Positions 25,053-32,663 of a stretch of 47,634 bases of DNA are shown in pieces. The position numbers were made by a program, and so were the translations under genes. Origin of the DNA: Clostridia bacterium (lineage in GTDB: Bacteria; Bacillota; Clostridia; Christensenellales; Borkfalkiaceae); the NCBI GenBank assembly GCA_900770185.1, contig CAAGJM010000038.1, positions 1-47,634 on the forward strand, written 5' to 3'. How positions within the stretch are numbered: position 1 is the first letter of the stretch; the number at the start of each line of letters is the position of its first letter. Below the pieces are notes generated by a model. That model searched no databases. It saw nothing but the letters and a program-made list of their open reading frames with translations, and was not told the origin of the DNA.

Positions 25053-25093
25053 TTTTCGTTTCCGCTAGACCCTTCGCAACGCTCGGGGTGACA
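25053..25093. repeat. Short dispersed repeat (CTAGACCCTTCG..CTCGGGGTGACA)
   Basis: This is one of several copies in the window of a motif seen in intergenic DNA of many gut bacteria, reading like CGAGACCCTTCGC..GCTCAGGGTGACA. Others are near 13285, 41051, 43306, 45751, 46664 and 46967. Confidence 0.65.
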
Positions 25094-25171
25094 CGGTTAA
25101 TCAACCCGTAAGGGCACGATAACTTGCCCCGCTGTTTTATGGCAAAAGCACAATAACAATTTACCGCAAAC

Positions 25172-25201
25172 AAAAACGGCTTGAATGGTCAAGCCGTTTT
25201 T
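25172..25201. terminator. Bidirectional terminator between yjjG-like gene and putP
   Basis: AAAAACGGCTTGA and TCAAGCCGTTTTT form a 13-bp stem with a 4-nt loop, directly after the putP stop codon on the minus strand. Confidence 0.85.
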
Positions 25202-25205
25202 AATT

Positions 25206-26774
25206 TTATTCTGCTTTGTTTGCTTTTAAAGCCTTTCCTTCCAAAGTTACCGCGTCGAATAAATCGGTTACTTCTTTCGAAGGCACTTTCGTCAAAAGCG
25301 AAACGACGATTGCCACTATAAGCCCGACGATGAACCCGGGGACGATTTCGTAAAGTTGCGTGTTGTAGAGAACACTTGTAAATCCGTAGTTTTCAAAGTT
25401 AAATAAAATCATCCATAAAACGGATACTACAAAGCCCGTAATTATGCCCGAAACCGCGCCTTTATAATTGAAACGCTTCCAGTAAAGCGACAATAACATC
25501 GCGGGGCCGAACGCCGCGCCGAATATCGACCACGCCGCCGAAACAAGGCTCATTATCGAACTGCCGCCAGCAAATATCGCAAGCAGCAACGCAACCACGG
25601 TGACGATTAAAACGCCGATTCTTCCGACCCATAAAAGCTCCTTATCGTCGGCGTTTTTACGGATAGTCGTTTTATATATATCGGACGAGAAGGCGCTCGA
25701 CGACGCGAGAAGCTGACTGTCGGCGGTGCTCATAGACGCCGCTACTATCGCCGAAAGCATTACGCCGCCCAAAAGCGCAACCGCACCCCAACTCATCGTT
25801 TTTCTTATAAGATAGACGAAAATCATTTCGCTTCCGCCGTTTTCATACTCTCCGCCGAAGAATTTGCGGGCGATAAGCGCCATAACCGTGGTCATTAAAA
25901 GTATCATAAACGTCCAAAAACAACCGAGTTTTTGCGAGCGGCGCATTTCTTTTTCGTCTTTGATAGCCATGTATCTGACAAGTATGTGCGGCATACCCGC
26001 ATAGCCTAACCCCCAGCCCAAACCGGTTATTATGCTCGCTACGCTCGGCCAGTCAAACTTGCCGCTCGACAAAAAGTTGTAGTAGTTTGCGGGAAGCGGA
26101 GCGGTCGAATAAATGCCGTTACCGATAACGCCGCACGCAACGATAGGAACAAGCATCAGCGCGAAAAGCATGAGCATGCCCTGCACGAAGTCCGTCCAGC
26201 AAACCGCCGAAAAACCGCCCAAAAGGGTGTATATAACGATGACGCCCGCCGAGATTATCATAGCCGCCGTTTCGTTAATGCCTATTATGGAACTGAAAAT
26301 CAAGCCGCACGCTTTTATAGACGACGCCGAATAAATGCAGTACGCTATAACGAAGATTGTCGCGCTTGCGATTCTGAGCGACGGGTTAGATTCTTTAAAC
26401 CTGTTTTGAAGATATTGCGGAACGGTTATTGCGTCGTCCGCTTTTATGGAATATCTTCTGAGTTTAGGCGCGACGAATATCCACGCGAGGCAAGTGCCTA
26501 TAACCAAGCCTATCGAAATCCAGACCTGACCTAAACCGCTGAGATATATCGCGCCGGGGAGCCCCATTAAGCACCACGCGCTCATATCGCTTGCGCCCGC
26601 CGAAAGCGCGGACACCAAGCCGTTCATGTTTCTGCCGCCTAAAAAGTAGTCCTTTTCGCCTTTATCTCTGCTCTTTACGAAAAACCATACGCCTATACCG
26701 AGCACGACGGCAAAGTATAAAACGAAAGACGCTACTTCATAGCCGTTCACCTTGGAAAGTAAACCGTTCAACAT
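25206..26774 (-). CDS. putP: Sodium/proline symporter PutP
   Basis: This is a sodium:solute symporter of the SSF family, 522 residues with 13 membrane segments. The proline-type sequence is clear: GGRNMNGLVSALSAGASDMS near residues 46-65, followed by AWCLMGLPGAIYLSGL, and GMPHILVRYMAIKDEKEMRR in the middle. Proline is the likely substrate; a related amino acid is possible. It is monocistronic, with its own promoter, AGGAG before the ATG and a terminator after the stop. Confidence 0.92.
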   Translation of the reverse strand: MLNGLLSKVNGYEVASFVLYFAVVLGIGVWFFVKSRDKGEKDYFLGGRNMNGLVSALSAGASDMSAWCLMGLPGAIYLSGLGQVWISIGLVIGTCLAWIFVAPKLRRYSIKADDAITVPQYLQNRFKESNPSLRIASATIFVIAYCIYSASSIKACGLIFSSIIGINETAAMIISAGVIVIYTLLGGFSAVCWTDFVQGMLMLFALMLVPIVACGVIGNGIYSTAPLPANYYNFLSSGKFDWPSVASIITGLGWGLGYAGMPHILVRYMAIKDEKEMRRSQKLGCFWTFMILLMTTVMALIARKFFGGEYENGGSEMIFVYLIRKTMSWGAVALLGGVMLSAIVAASMSTADSQLLASSSAFSSDIYKTTIRKNADDKELLWVGRIGVLIVTVVALLLAIFAGGSSIMSLVSAAWSIFGAAFGPAMLLSLYWKRFNYKGAVSGIITGFVVSVLWMILFNFENYGFTSVLYNTQLYEIVPGFIVGLIVAIVVSLLTKVPSKEVTDLFDAVTLEGKALKANKAE

Positions 26775-26835
26775 TTTTTCTCCTGTTTTTATATAGAAAA
26801 CTCTATTTGGTCATAAATTAGTAAAATTCTAAAAA

Positions 26836-26864
26836 ATAATAACACTTTTATTGTAAAAAATCAA
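26836..26864 (-). promoter_or_regulatory. Promoter for putP
   Basis: On the minus strand: TTGATT (26864-26859), a 17-bp spacer, TATTAT (26841-26836). Confidence 0.55.
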
Positions 26865-26923
26865 TCGTTTAAGGCAAATTAGCGGGTTTATCCGACGTTT
26901 TTTGGGTTTTAAGCTTTCAACCG

Positions 26924-27283
26924 CTAATTGTTTCTACCTATCAAATCAAGATAATCTAAAACCCTTTCCTTATTTTCGGGGGAAAGTTTGCGATAGGCGC
27001 ATATTATATTCTTTTCCCTTTTGGTTAGGGGAGAAAAATCGGGATTTGCTTCGGAAGAGTCGTCTTTAACCCTCTCTTTTGTCAATGAACCCGACCTGCC
27101 TAAAAGCTCGTCAACCGAAACGGAAAAATAGTCGGCAATCAAAATAAGAGTTTCGTAAGGGGCTTGCCTCAATTCTTTTTCATAATTAGCAAGGGTATTT
27201 TGGTTTATTTTAAGTTGCTTTGCAAGGTCGCTTCTCTTCAAGCCGCTTTCCTTGCGCAATTCTTCAAGTAGAAACATTTTCAC
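26924..27283 (-). CDS. XRE-family transcriptional regulator
   Basis: This is a 119-residue DNA-binding protein. An N-terminal helix-turn-helix (about residues 5-60: RKESGLKRSDLAKQLKINQN followed by TLANYEKE) is of the Cro/C1 type. A short C-terminal extension resembles the SinR/immunity-repressor group (SPENKERVLDYLDL). It is divergent from a small lipoprotein gene. The 156-bp gap contains a perfect palindrome on the lipoprotein promoter, so this gene probably controls that one. AGGAG lies 6 bases before the ATG. Confidence 0.88.
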   Translation of the reverse strand: MKMFLLEELRKESGLKRSDLAKQLKINQNTLANYEKELRQAPYETLILIADYFSVSVDELLGRSGSLTKERVKDDSSEANPDFSPLTKREKNIICAYRKLSPENKERVLDYLDLIGRNN

Positions 27284-27343
27284 TCCTTTTGTGTTTTCCT
27301 TTTTTCAAAAGAATACCAAAACGGGTGATTTTTTATTATAAAT

Positions 27344-27385
27344 AACTCAATTTGAGTTGACTTTGTGAACGTAATGTGATAATAT
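27344..27385 (+). promoter_or_regulatory. Lipoprotein promoter with palindromic operator
   Basis: The palindrome AACTCAATTTGAGTT (27344-27358) overlaps the -35 TTGACT (27357-27362). A 17-bp spacer leads to TAATAT (27380-27385). Flanking CCAAAACGGG direct repeats and GGGTGATT with AATCACCC (inverted) surround it. This is the likely binding site of the divergent XRE regulator. Confidence 0.7.
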
Positions 27386-27439
27386 TTACCCAAAACGGGG
27401 TGTGATATTAAAACAAATCACCCAAAAAGGAGAAAAATT

Positions 27440-27880
27440 ATGAAACACTACAGAAAACTCGCAGTACTTATCACCGTTGCGGTTCTCGCGCTCAGCGCCC
27501 TTTGCTCTTGCGGCAAGGCAAAAACATATAAGTTCGACAGCATTTCGGTAGAAAGCACCGCCGACTCTGCATCAGATATATCCGACTCGATGAAATCCAT
27601 TCTTGAACCGTTATATAAAAATTCAACTCTTGAAATAGCGTCTGATACCGCAACGATTATCGTCGATGACCAAAAAAACGAAATGAAGATGAAAAATAAC
27701 GGCGATAAATATATTTTGAGCGGAGATTATGCTAAACGTGTGGAAAACCTTTTCGGCGGAGCGGATAGCGGCGTTAAAGTAGAAATGTACCTTTTAAAAA
27801 GCGATAACGGGTACGATTATGTTATACAGGAGACTTTAAATGGTATGCAAATTACCATTAAGCTGCACTTTGTTAAATAG
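27440..27880 (+). CDS. Small secreted lipoprotein of unknown function
   Basis: This is a 146-residue protein with a Lys/Arg start, a hydrophobic signal segment and a lipobox-like LCSC at about residues 22-25, followed by CG. The mature part is small, beta-rich and repeats the pattern of short amphipathic strands (DTATIIVDDQKNEMKMKNNG). It recalls lipoproteins with a lipocalin-like beta fold, but no family was recognised. AAAGGAG precedes the ATG. It is controlled by a palindrome-bearing promoter facing an XRE gene and followed by a terminator. Confidence 0.85.
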   Translation: MKHYRKLAVLITVAVLALSALCSCGKAKTYKFDSISVESTADSASDISDSMKSILEPLYKNSTLEIASDTATIIVDDQKNEMKMKNNGDKYILSGDYAKRVENLFGGADSGVKVEMYLLKSDNGYDYVIQETLNGMQITIKLHFVK

Positions 27881-27906
27881 TTTAATAGTTTAACGGTTTA
27901 ACACGC

Positions 27907-27940
27907 AAAAAACTCCCGACTACACGGTCGGGAGTTTTTT
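27907..27940 (+). terminator. Terminator after the small lipoprotein
   Basis: AAAAAACTCCCGAC pairs with GTCGGGAGTTTTTT around a 6-nt loop, a perfect 14-bp stem. It works in both directions. Confidence 0.95.
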
Positions 27941-27998
27941 AATTGACAAACGGCAAACGAAAAGCAGGCCTTGCGGCTTGCTTAAATCAACCGAAGAA

Positions 27999-28832
27999 TC
28001 ATAAAATTTTTTCAAGGCTCCGCTTGTAGTAAAAAAGGTATTGCTGAAAGTATCCCGCGTTGTCGCCGTACTTACCGATAAAAAAGTCGGTTATCTTTTT
28101 GATATCGGTAAGCGTTCCTTTTAAGTCGTCGGTATAATATTTTTTTATCCAGGTGTCCACGGGGAAGCTGTCGGTTTTGTGATATCCGAACAACGTCACG
28201 CAGTTTGCGACTTTTGCCCCCACGCCTTTAAGCTTCATAAGCTCGTCGAAAAGTTTCGCCGCGGGAAGAAAGCTTAGCGATAAGGGGTCAAACCCGTTTA
28301 ATATTTTTGCGGTCAGTTCTTTCAGATATTCGGCGCGGTAACCGAGCCCCAACGCCTTAAAGTCCTCTACGCTAACGTTTTTAAGATTTTCGGGCGTGGG
28401 AAAGGCGTAATACTCAACCGTTCCGCCGACCTTTTCGCCGTACGACATACACAATTTTTCGATGGTTGACTGTATGCGCGGAATGTTGTTGTTTTGCGAA
28501 ATCATAAACGAATACAACGCTTCGACAGGGTTCTGGTTTAAAATACGCACGCCTTTTGAGAGTTCTGCGGCTTTAACGAGAACGCTTTCGCCCGTATTTA
28601 AAGCGGCTTTATATATAGCCGAATAATCGCGCGATAAGTCAAAATAATGCCGAAAATACCTTTCGTCTTCCGCTTCGATAATCGTAAAACCGCCGCTTTC
28701 GTATAAAAAAGCGCACTTGTCCTCGGCAAAAACGAGATATCCGCCGCTATATGGCTTAAAGCGGAACAACTGCCCGCAACTAAGCGTATCCTTTATATTG
28801 AAAAACCGATTGTCAAAGACAATTTTATTCAT
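27999..28832 (-). CDS. 8-oxoguanine DNA glycosylase/AP lyase (OGG1-like)
   Basis: This base-excision repair glycosylase removes 8-oxoguanine. The 277-residue protein has an OGG N-terminal domain. A helix-hairpin-helix motif with the catalytic Lys207 (LKGVGAKVANCV) and the conserved catalytic Asp226 (SFPVDTWIKK) follows. Both residues match the bifunctional OGG1/clostridial Ogg type rather than AlkA, which lacks the Lys. It overlaps the end of degV by 8 bases, so the two are co-transcribed. Confidence 0.9.
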   Translation of the reverse strand: MNKIVFDNRFFNIKDTLSCGQLFRFKPYSGGYLVFAEDKCAFLYESGGFTIIEAEDERYFRHYFDLSRDYSAIYKAALNTGESVLVKAAELSKGVRILNQNPVEALYSFMISQNNNIPRIQSTIEKLCMSYGEKVGGTVEYYAFPTPENLKNVSVEDFKALGLGYRAEYLKELTAKILNGFDPLSLSFLPAAKLFDELMKLKGVGAKVANCVTLFGYHKTDSFPVDTWIKKYYTDDLKGTLTDIKKITDFFIGKYGDNAGYFQQYLFYYKRSLEKIL

Positions 28833-29676
28833 TTCCGTCGTTCATATAGAGTATGCCCAAGGTGTTCGCGCCGCAATGGCTTGCAACGGTCATACCGGCG
28901 GTAGTGACGTAAACGTTTTTAAAGCCTTGCGCTTCTACTGCTTTTTTCGCCTCCTCGAACATTTCGGGGGTGGCGGAACTTGCGGTTATAAAGCATATTT
29001 CTTTATCGGGGTGGTTGAATTCGGCAAAGACGTCCTGACAATAGTTTTTAACGACCTGCGGCATTTTTCCGCGGTACTTTTTCGCGCTGACCATTTTGCC
29101 GTTTTTAAGCACGATTTGCGGGCGGAGTTTTAAAACGTTCGCGCCGAGAAGCGCTAAACTCGAACATCTGCCGCCTTTATACAAATAATCTAACCGTTCG
29201 ATGACGAAACTTGCCTGCACAAAAGGTATCCTTGCGCGGACTTTATCCGCAATATCGCGGATATTTTCGTTTCCGCCGTCGATAAGTTTCCTTGCGTAAA
29301 TAGCAAGTAACCCGATTGCGGAAGTTAAAACTCTGCTGTCGACAACTTCCACCCTGTCGCCGAACGCTTTGCTTGCGGCAACGGCGTTAGAGTACATAGA
29401 GCTTATATCGCCCGATATATCGAAGTGGATAATCGCGTCGTAATCTTTTAAAATCTTCTCGAAAAACTCCTGAAACGCGAAAGCGTTAATCGCGCTCGTT
29501 TTAGGCAGAATTTTGTTTTTTTCGACCCACGCAAACATTTCTTCGTTCGTCATAACGCCGTCTAAAACCTCTTCGTCGCCAAGAGTTATGTTGACGGGAA
29601 TGGTTATTATACCGTATTCTTCTTTTAATTTTTGGGTTAAGTCGATAGAACTATCGGCGGTGATTGCAATTTTCAT
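28825..29676 (-). CDS. DegV-family fatty-acid-binding protein
   Basis: This is a DegV (FakB-like) protein. The family binds a fatty acid and presents it to fatty acid kinase FakA. The 283-residue protein opens KIAITADSSIDLT, with TSAINAFAFQEFF near residues 55-67 and the SRVLTSAIGLL stretch near 133-143, normal DegV landmarks. No FakA gene is in the window. A well-placed AAGGAGA precedes the ATG. Confidence 0.93.
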   Translation of the reverse strand: MKIAITADSSIDLTQKLKEEYGIITIPVNITLGDEEVLDGVMTNEEMFAWVEKNKILPKTSAINAFAFQEFFEKILKDYDAIIHFDISGDISSMYSNAVAASKAFGDRVEVVDSRVLTSAIGLLAIYARKLIDGGNENIRDIADKVRARIPFVQASFVIERLDYLYKGGRCSSLALLGANVLKLRPQIVLKNGKMVSAKKYRGKMPQVVKNYCQDVFAEFNHPDKEICFITASSATPEMFEEAKKAVEAQGFKNVYVTTAGMTVASHCGANTLGILYMNDGNE

Positions 29677-29812
29677 AAACTTCTCCTTGAATAATCGATT
29701 AGTTTCAGTATATATTTTAACTTATGCTTTGTCAAGCCGCGGGGTTTAAGTTGACTAAAAGCTTAAAATCGTGTAAAATAGTTGAAATTCGATTCGGACG
29801 GTACTTAAAATC

Positions 29813-31045
29813 ATGCAGGGATACAAAAAAACGATTGCGGCGTGTTATATGGGCTATATCGTGCAGGCGGTGGTAAATAACTTACTGCCCCTTTTATTTG
29901 TGTATTTTAATACGGCATACAAAATTCCGCTCGGTCTTATATCGTTTATAGTAACGTATAATTTTGCCCTGCAAATTTTATTCGACTACTTATCGAGCAA
30001 AATCATTTTAAAACTCGGTTACAGAAAAACGGCGATACTGTCGGACGCGTTTTGCGCGGCGGGCTTGATAGTCGCGGCGACTTCGTCGCTCATATTCAGC
30101 CACTATATCGCGATTTACGTCGGAATAATGCTGTCGGTCACCCTGATGGCGATAGGCGGCGGCGTGACCGAAGTTATAGTAAGCCCCATGGTCGAAGCGT
30201 TGCCGGTCGACAACAAGTCGTCCAACATGAGCTTTTTACATTCGGGCTACTGCGTGGGGCATCTGGCGGTCGTCCTCATAGCGACGGGGTATTTTTACCT
30301 GTTCGGCGTTCATAACTGGCAATACCTTGCCTATGCGCTCACATTAATTCCGATTATAAACGTATTTTTATATATGAAGTGCCCCATCGTTTCGCCCGAA
30401 GGCGACGATAACCCCGTCAAGGTCACGCACCTGTTTAAAGACAAACTGTTCATATTGGTGTTTTTGATGATGATAGCGGCGGGCGCGGCGGAACAATCGG
30501 TTGCGCAGTGGATAAGTTACTACGCCGAAAAGGGGCTTGGAGTAAATAAAACGCTCGGCGATTTGATAGGCGTTTGCGCTTTTGCGCTTACGATGTTTTT
30601 ATCGCGTATCTTAGGCGCTTATATAAATAAAAAAGTACCGATATCTAAGGTCTTGTTCGTCGATTCTGTTTTGCTTACCGTCTGCTTTTTATTGTCGGTA
30701 TTTTCGCCGTCGCCGATACTGTCGCTCGTCGCACTGTCGCTTTCGGGCTTCTTCGTCGGCTTGACCTGGCCGGGAACGTACTCTCTTTCGGGCGAAGTTT
30801 TTCCGCTCGGCGGTACGACAATGTTCTCGATACTTGCGCTCGGCGGCGATATGGGCTGTACGTTAGGCCCTACGGTCGTAGGCTTTGTTGCGGACGGCGC
30901 GGGCGGGCTTAAAGCGGGCTTTTCCGTTGCGACGATATTCCCTCTCGTTATGCTTATAGGAATAACCGTTACGCTTATAACGCTGAAAAAACGGAATAGT
31001 AAAACCGCCGAAACTTTACCGATGCGCGACGACAAAAACGAATAA
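29813..31045 (+). CDS. Major facilitator superfamily transporter
   Basis: This 410-residue protein has about 12 membrane helices in two halves. The half junction has a charged loop near residue 200 (SPEGDDNPVKVTHLF), and GGGVTEVIVSPMVEALPVDN lies near 121-140. The sequence resembles the fucose/glucose-type MFS symporters (FHS-like group), but the substrate cannot be assigned. A promoter TTGACT-17-TAAAAT lies about 65 bases upstream. No Shine-Dalgarno is evident. A terminator follows. Confidence 0.88.
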   Translation: MQGYKKTIAACYMGYIVQAVVNNLLPLLFVYFNTAYKIPLGLISFIVTYNFALQILFDYLSSKIILKLGYRKTAILSDAFCAAGLIVAATSSLIFSHYIAIYVGIMLSVTLMAIGGGVTEVIVSPMVEALPVDNKSSNMSFLHSGYCVGHLAVVLIATGYFYLFGVHNWQYLAYALTLIPIINVFLYMKCPIVSPEGDDNPVKVTHLFKDKLFILVFLMMIAAGAAEQSVAQWISYYAEKGLGVNKTLGDLIGVCAFALTMFLSRILGAYINKKVPISKVLFVDSVLLTVCFLLSVFSPSPILSLVALSLSGFFVGLTWPGTYSLSGEVFPLGGTTMFSILALGGDMGCTLGPTVVGFVADGAGGLKAGFSVATIFPLVMLIGITVTLITLKKRNSKTAETLPMRDDKNE

Positions 31046-31051
31046 TAACAT

Positions 31052-31083
31052 AAAAACCCCCGACCGCGTCGGGAGTTTTTATT
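31052..31083 (+). terminator. Terminator after the MFS gene
   Basis: CCCGAC pairs with GTCGGG between an A-run and TTTTTATTT. Confidence 0.85.
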
Positions 31084-31106
31084 TGCTGTTAAGTTTTACT
31101 TTCCGC

Positions 31107-31669
31107 TAGGGAAAACATTCCTTATCACTAATTACCTAAAAGGCGTCTTTTTAGCCCTTTTCCGCAACCGCTCGATGTAGAGCCGAGTTGGGCTTGAACC
31201 CCGTCAAGCCTTAAAGCCGTCTTTTTTGCCTGTTTCGCCAAATTTTTGCTTGAAGTATTTGTATACGTCTGCGCAAACCTTTGCTAAAACCGCCTAAAAA
31301 ATGCGGCTTTAAGGTGCAAAGCATTTAAACGGCGATAAATTTAGATAAATCAAGGCAAACGAACGCAGCATTACACCCGTATTGCAAGCGAGTTTAACGC
31401 CGATTTAGCAAATTTTGCGCCGCTTAAACTTGATGCGGTTCAAACCCAACTCGGCTAAGTACAGCTGCTCTCACGCTTGCGAAAAATCATCTAAAAATGC
31501 GCTCTTTTAGGTGCGAAGCATTTTTGCGGAGAAGAAATCGCCGCTTGCGGTGTGGTTTTTGCAAGGCAAACACCCGAAATTGTACTTGCCGTACTATGAG
31601 TGGTGTTTAACACAGCAAAAACCGATTTATGCCCGCAAAAATAATTAGTGATAAAGAGTGTTTTCCCTA
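31107..31669. repeat. MITE-A copy 2, composite with a nested inverted repeat
   Basis: Its ends are TAGGGAAAACATTCCTTATC and the reverse complement form ending TTTTCCCTA, about 26 bp of terminal inverted repeat with two mismatches and TA at both ends. It is 563 bp, about 270 bp longer than the copy at 38.86 kb, because a second inverted-repeat element lies inside. It carries the core hairpin near 31566-31608. Its right end overlaps the 3' end of the araC-type gene. Confidence 0.85.
31181..31456. repeat. MITE-B copy nested in MITE-A
   Basis: The ends are AGCCGAGTTGGGCTTGAACC and, inverted, GGTTCAAACCCAACTCGGCT, giving about 28 bp of terminal repeat with few mismatches. Weaker symmetry continues outward to about 31158 and 31485. 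A divergent form of the core hairpin lies near 31354-31396. A second copy starts at 47476. Confidence 0.75.
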
Positions 31670-32493
31670 CGCATTTTTTCGCGATATTCTTTAACGGTCA
31701 TGCCGTACTTTTTCTTGAAAATTTTCATAAAATAAAGCTCGTCGTTAAACCCCGTTTCGGCGCACAGCTCTTTAACGCGATAGTCTTTTTCGCTTAAAAG
31801 TTCCGCCGCCTTTTTAAGCCTTACTTCGCTTAAAAACTTAACCACCGTCACGCCCGTTTTTTGCTTGAACATTTTTGAAACGTAGGAGTGACTTACGTGC
31901 ATAACGTCGGCAATGACGTCGATAAAAAAGTCGCTGTTTTTATAGTTTAAATATATTATCTGTTTAACGCGCTCTTCGGGGTCGAAACCTTCGCCGACTT
32001 CGTAATTTCTCTCTCCGCCCGCAACCGCCGCCGCTATATAGTATAAAAGCGAAACGGCTTTATAGTAGGCTTGCTCGGCAGGCACGTTTGATTTTAACGC
32101 TTCGTCGAAAAGAATTTCGGCTTCTTCTACCCCCGCAAATTTTCTGACCGCCGACTTTAAGTTTACGCCAAACGATTTTATAAGTTTTTCAGCCTTAACC
32201 CCGTAAAAATTTATCCAGTAATACCGCCAGGGCTCGTCGTCGCACGGATAGTAAAACAGCGGCGTATTAGGCAGCAGGAAAAACGCTTCGCCCGCTTTTA
32301 TATCGTACGTTTCGCCGCCTAAGTTAAGGGTACCCTTGCCGCTTAACACGAAGTGAACGGAAAAATGGTCTATAACGCGCGGGGTTTTTATCCCTTCGAG
32401 CGTTTTAAAATCGTTATACCCGAAGTCCATAATACCAAGGTCGCCGTCCGAGAGCATTACGTGGCGGGATTTGTTCTTTTTTAAAATTTCCAT
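31645..32493 (-). CDS. AraC-family transcriptional regulator
   Basis: This is a 282-residue regulator. An N-terminal cupin-like sugar-binding domain (GEAFFLLPNTPLFYYPCDDE around residues 66-85) precedes two C-terminal helix-turn-helix motifs (VSHSYVSKMFKQKTGVTVVK and GFNDELYFMKIFKKKYGMT). It is divergent from the GH109-like and nahK genes and is their likely activator. The last seven residues before the stop (RENTLYH) are encoded by the inverted repeat of the adjacent MITE-A, so the original C-terminus was replaced. Its promoter places the ATG at +1. Confidence 0.92.
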   Translation of the reverse strand: MEILKKNKSRHVMLSDGDLGIMDFGYNDFKTLEGIKTPRVIDHFSVHFVLSGKGTLNLGGETYDIKAGEAFFLLPNTPLFYYPCDDEPWRYYWINFYGVKAEKLIKSFGVNLKSAVRKFAGVEEAEILFDEALKSNVPAEQAYYKAVSLLYYIAAAVAGGERNYEVGEGFDPEERVKQIIYLNYKNSDFFIDVIADVMHVSHSYVSKMFKQKTGVTVVKFLSEVRLKKAAELLSEKDYRVKELCAETGFNDELYFMKIFKKKYGMTVKEYREKMRRENTLYH

Positions 32494-32499
32494 ACGCTA

Positions 32500-32528
32500 A
32501 TTTTACGCGCGCGGGCGCAAAATGTCAA
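32500..32528 (-). promoter_or_regulatory. Promoter for the AraC-type regulator
   Basis: On the minus strand: TTGACA (32528-32523), a 17-bp spacer, TAAAAT (32505-32500). The ATG at 32493 follows after 6 bases, so the transcript is probably leaderless. A short inverted repeat CAATG-GCA-CATTG lies directly upstream (about 32531-32543) and could be an operator shared with the divergent genes. Confidence 0.7.
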
Positions 32529-32663
32529 GCAATGGCACATTGTACGAAAAAAAACATAAAATAAACCAATATTTACATTTAACTTTTCAAGTTTTTGCGT
32601 TACAATGAATTCAGCCGATAAAGCTCGGCGTTTTACGAAGCGCGAAAGCGCAAAGGAGAATTT

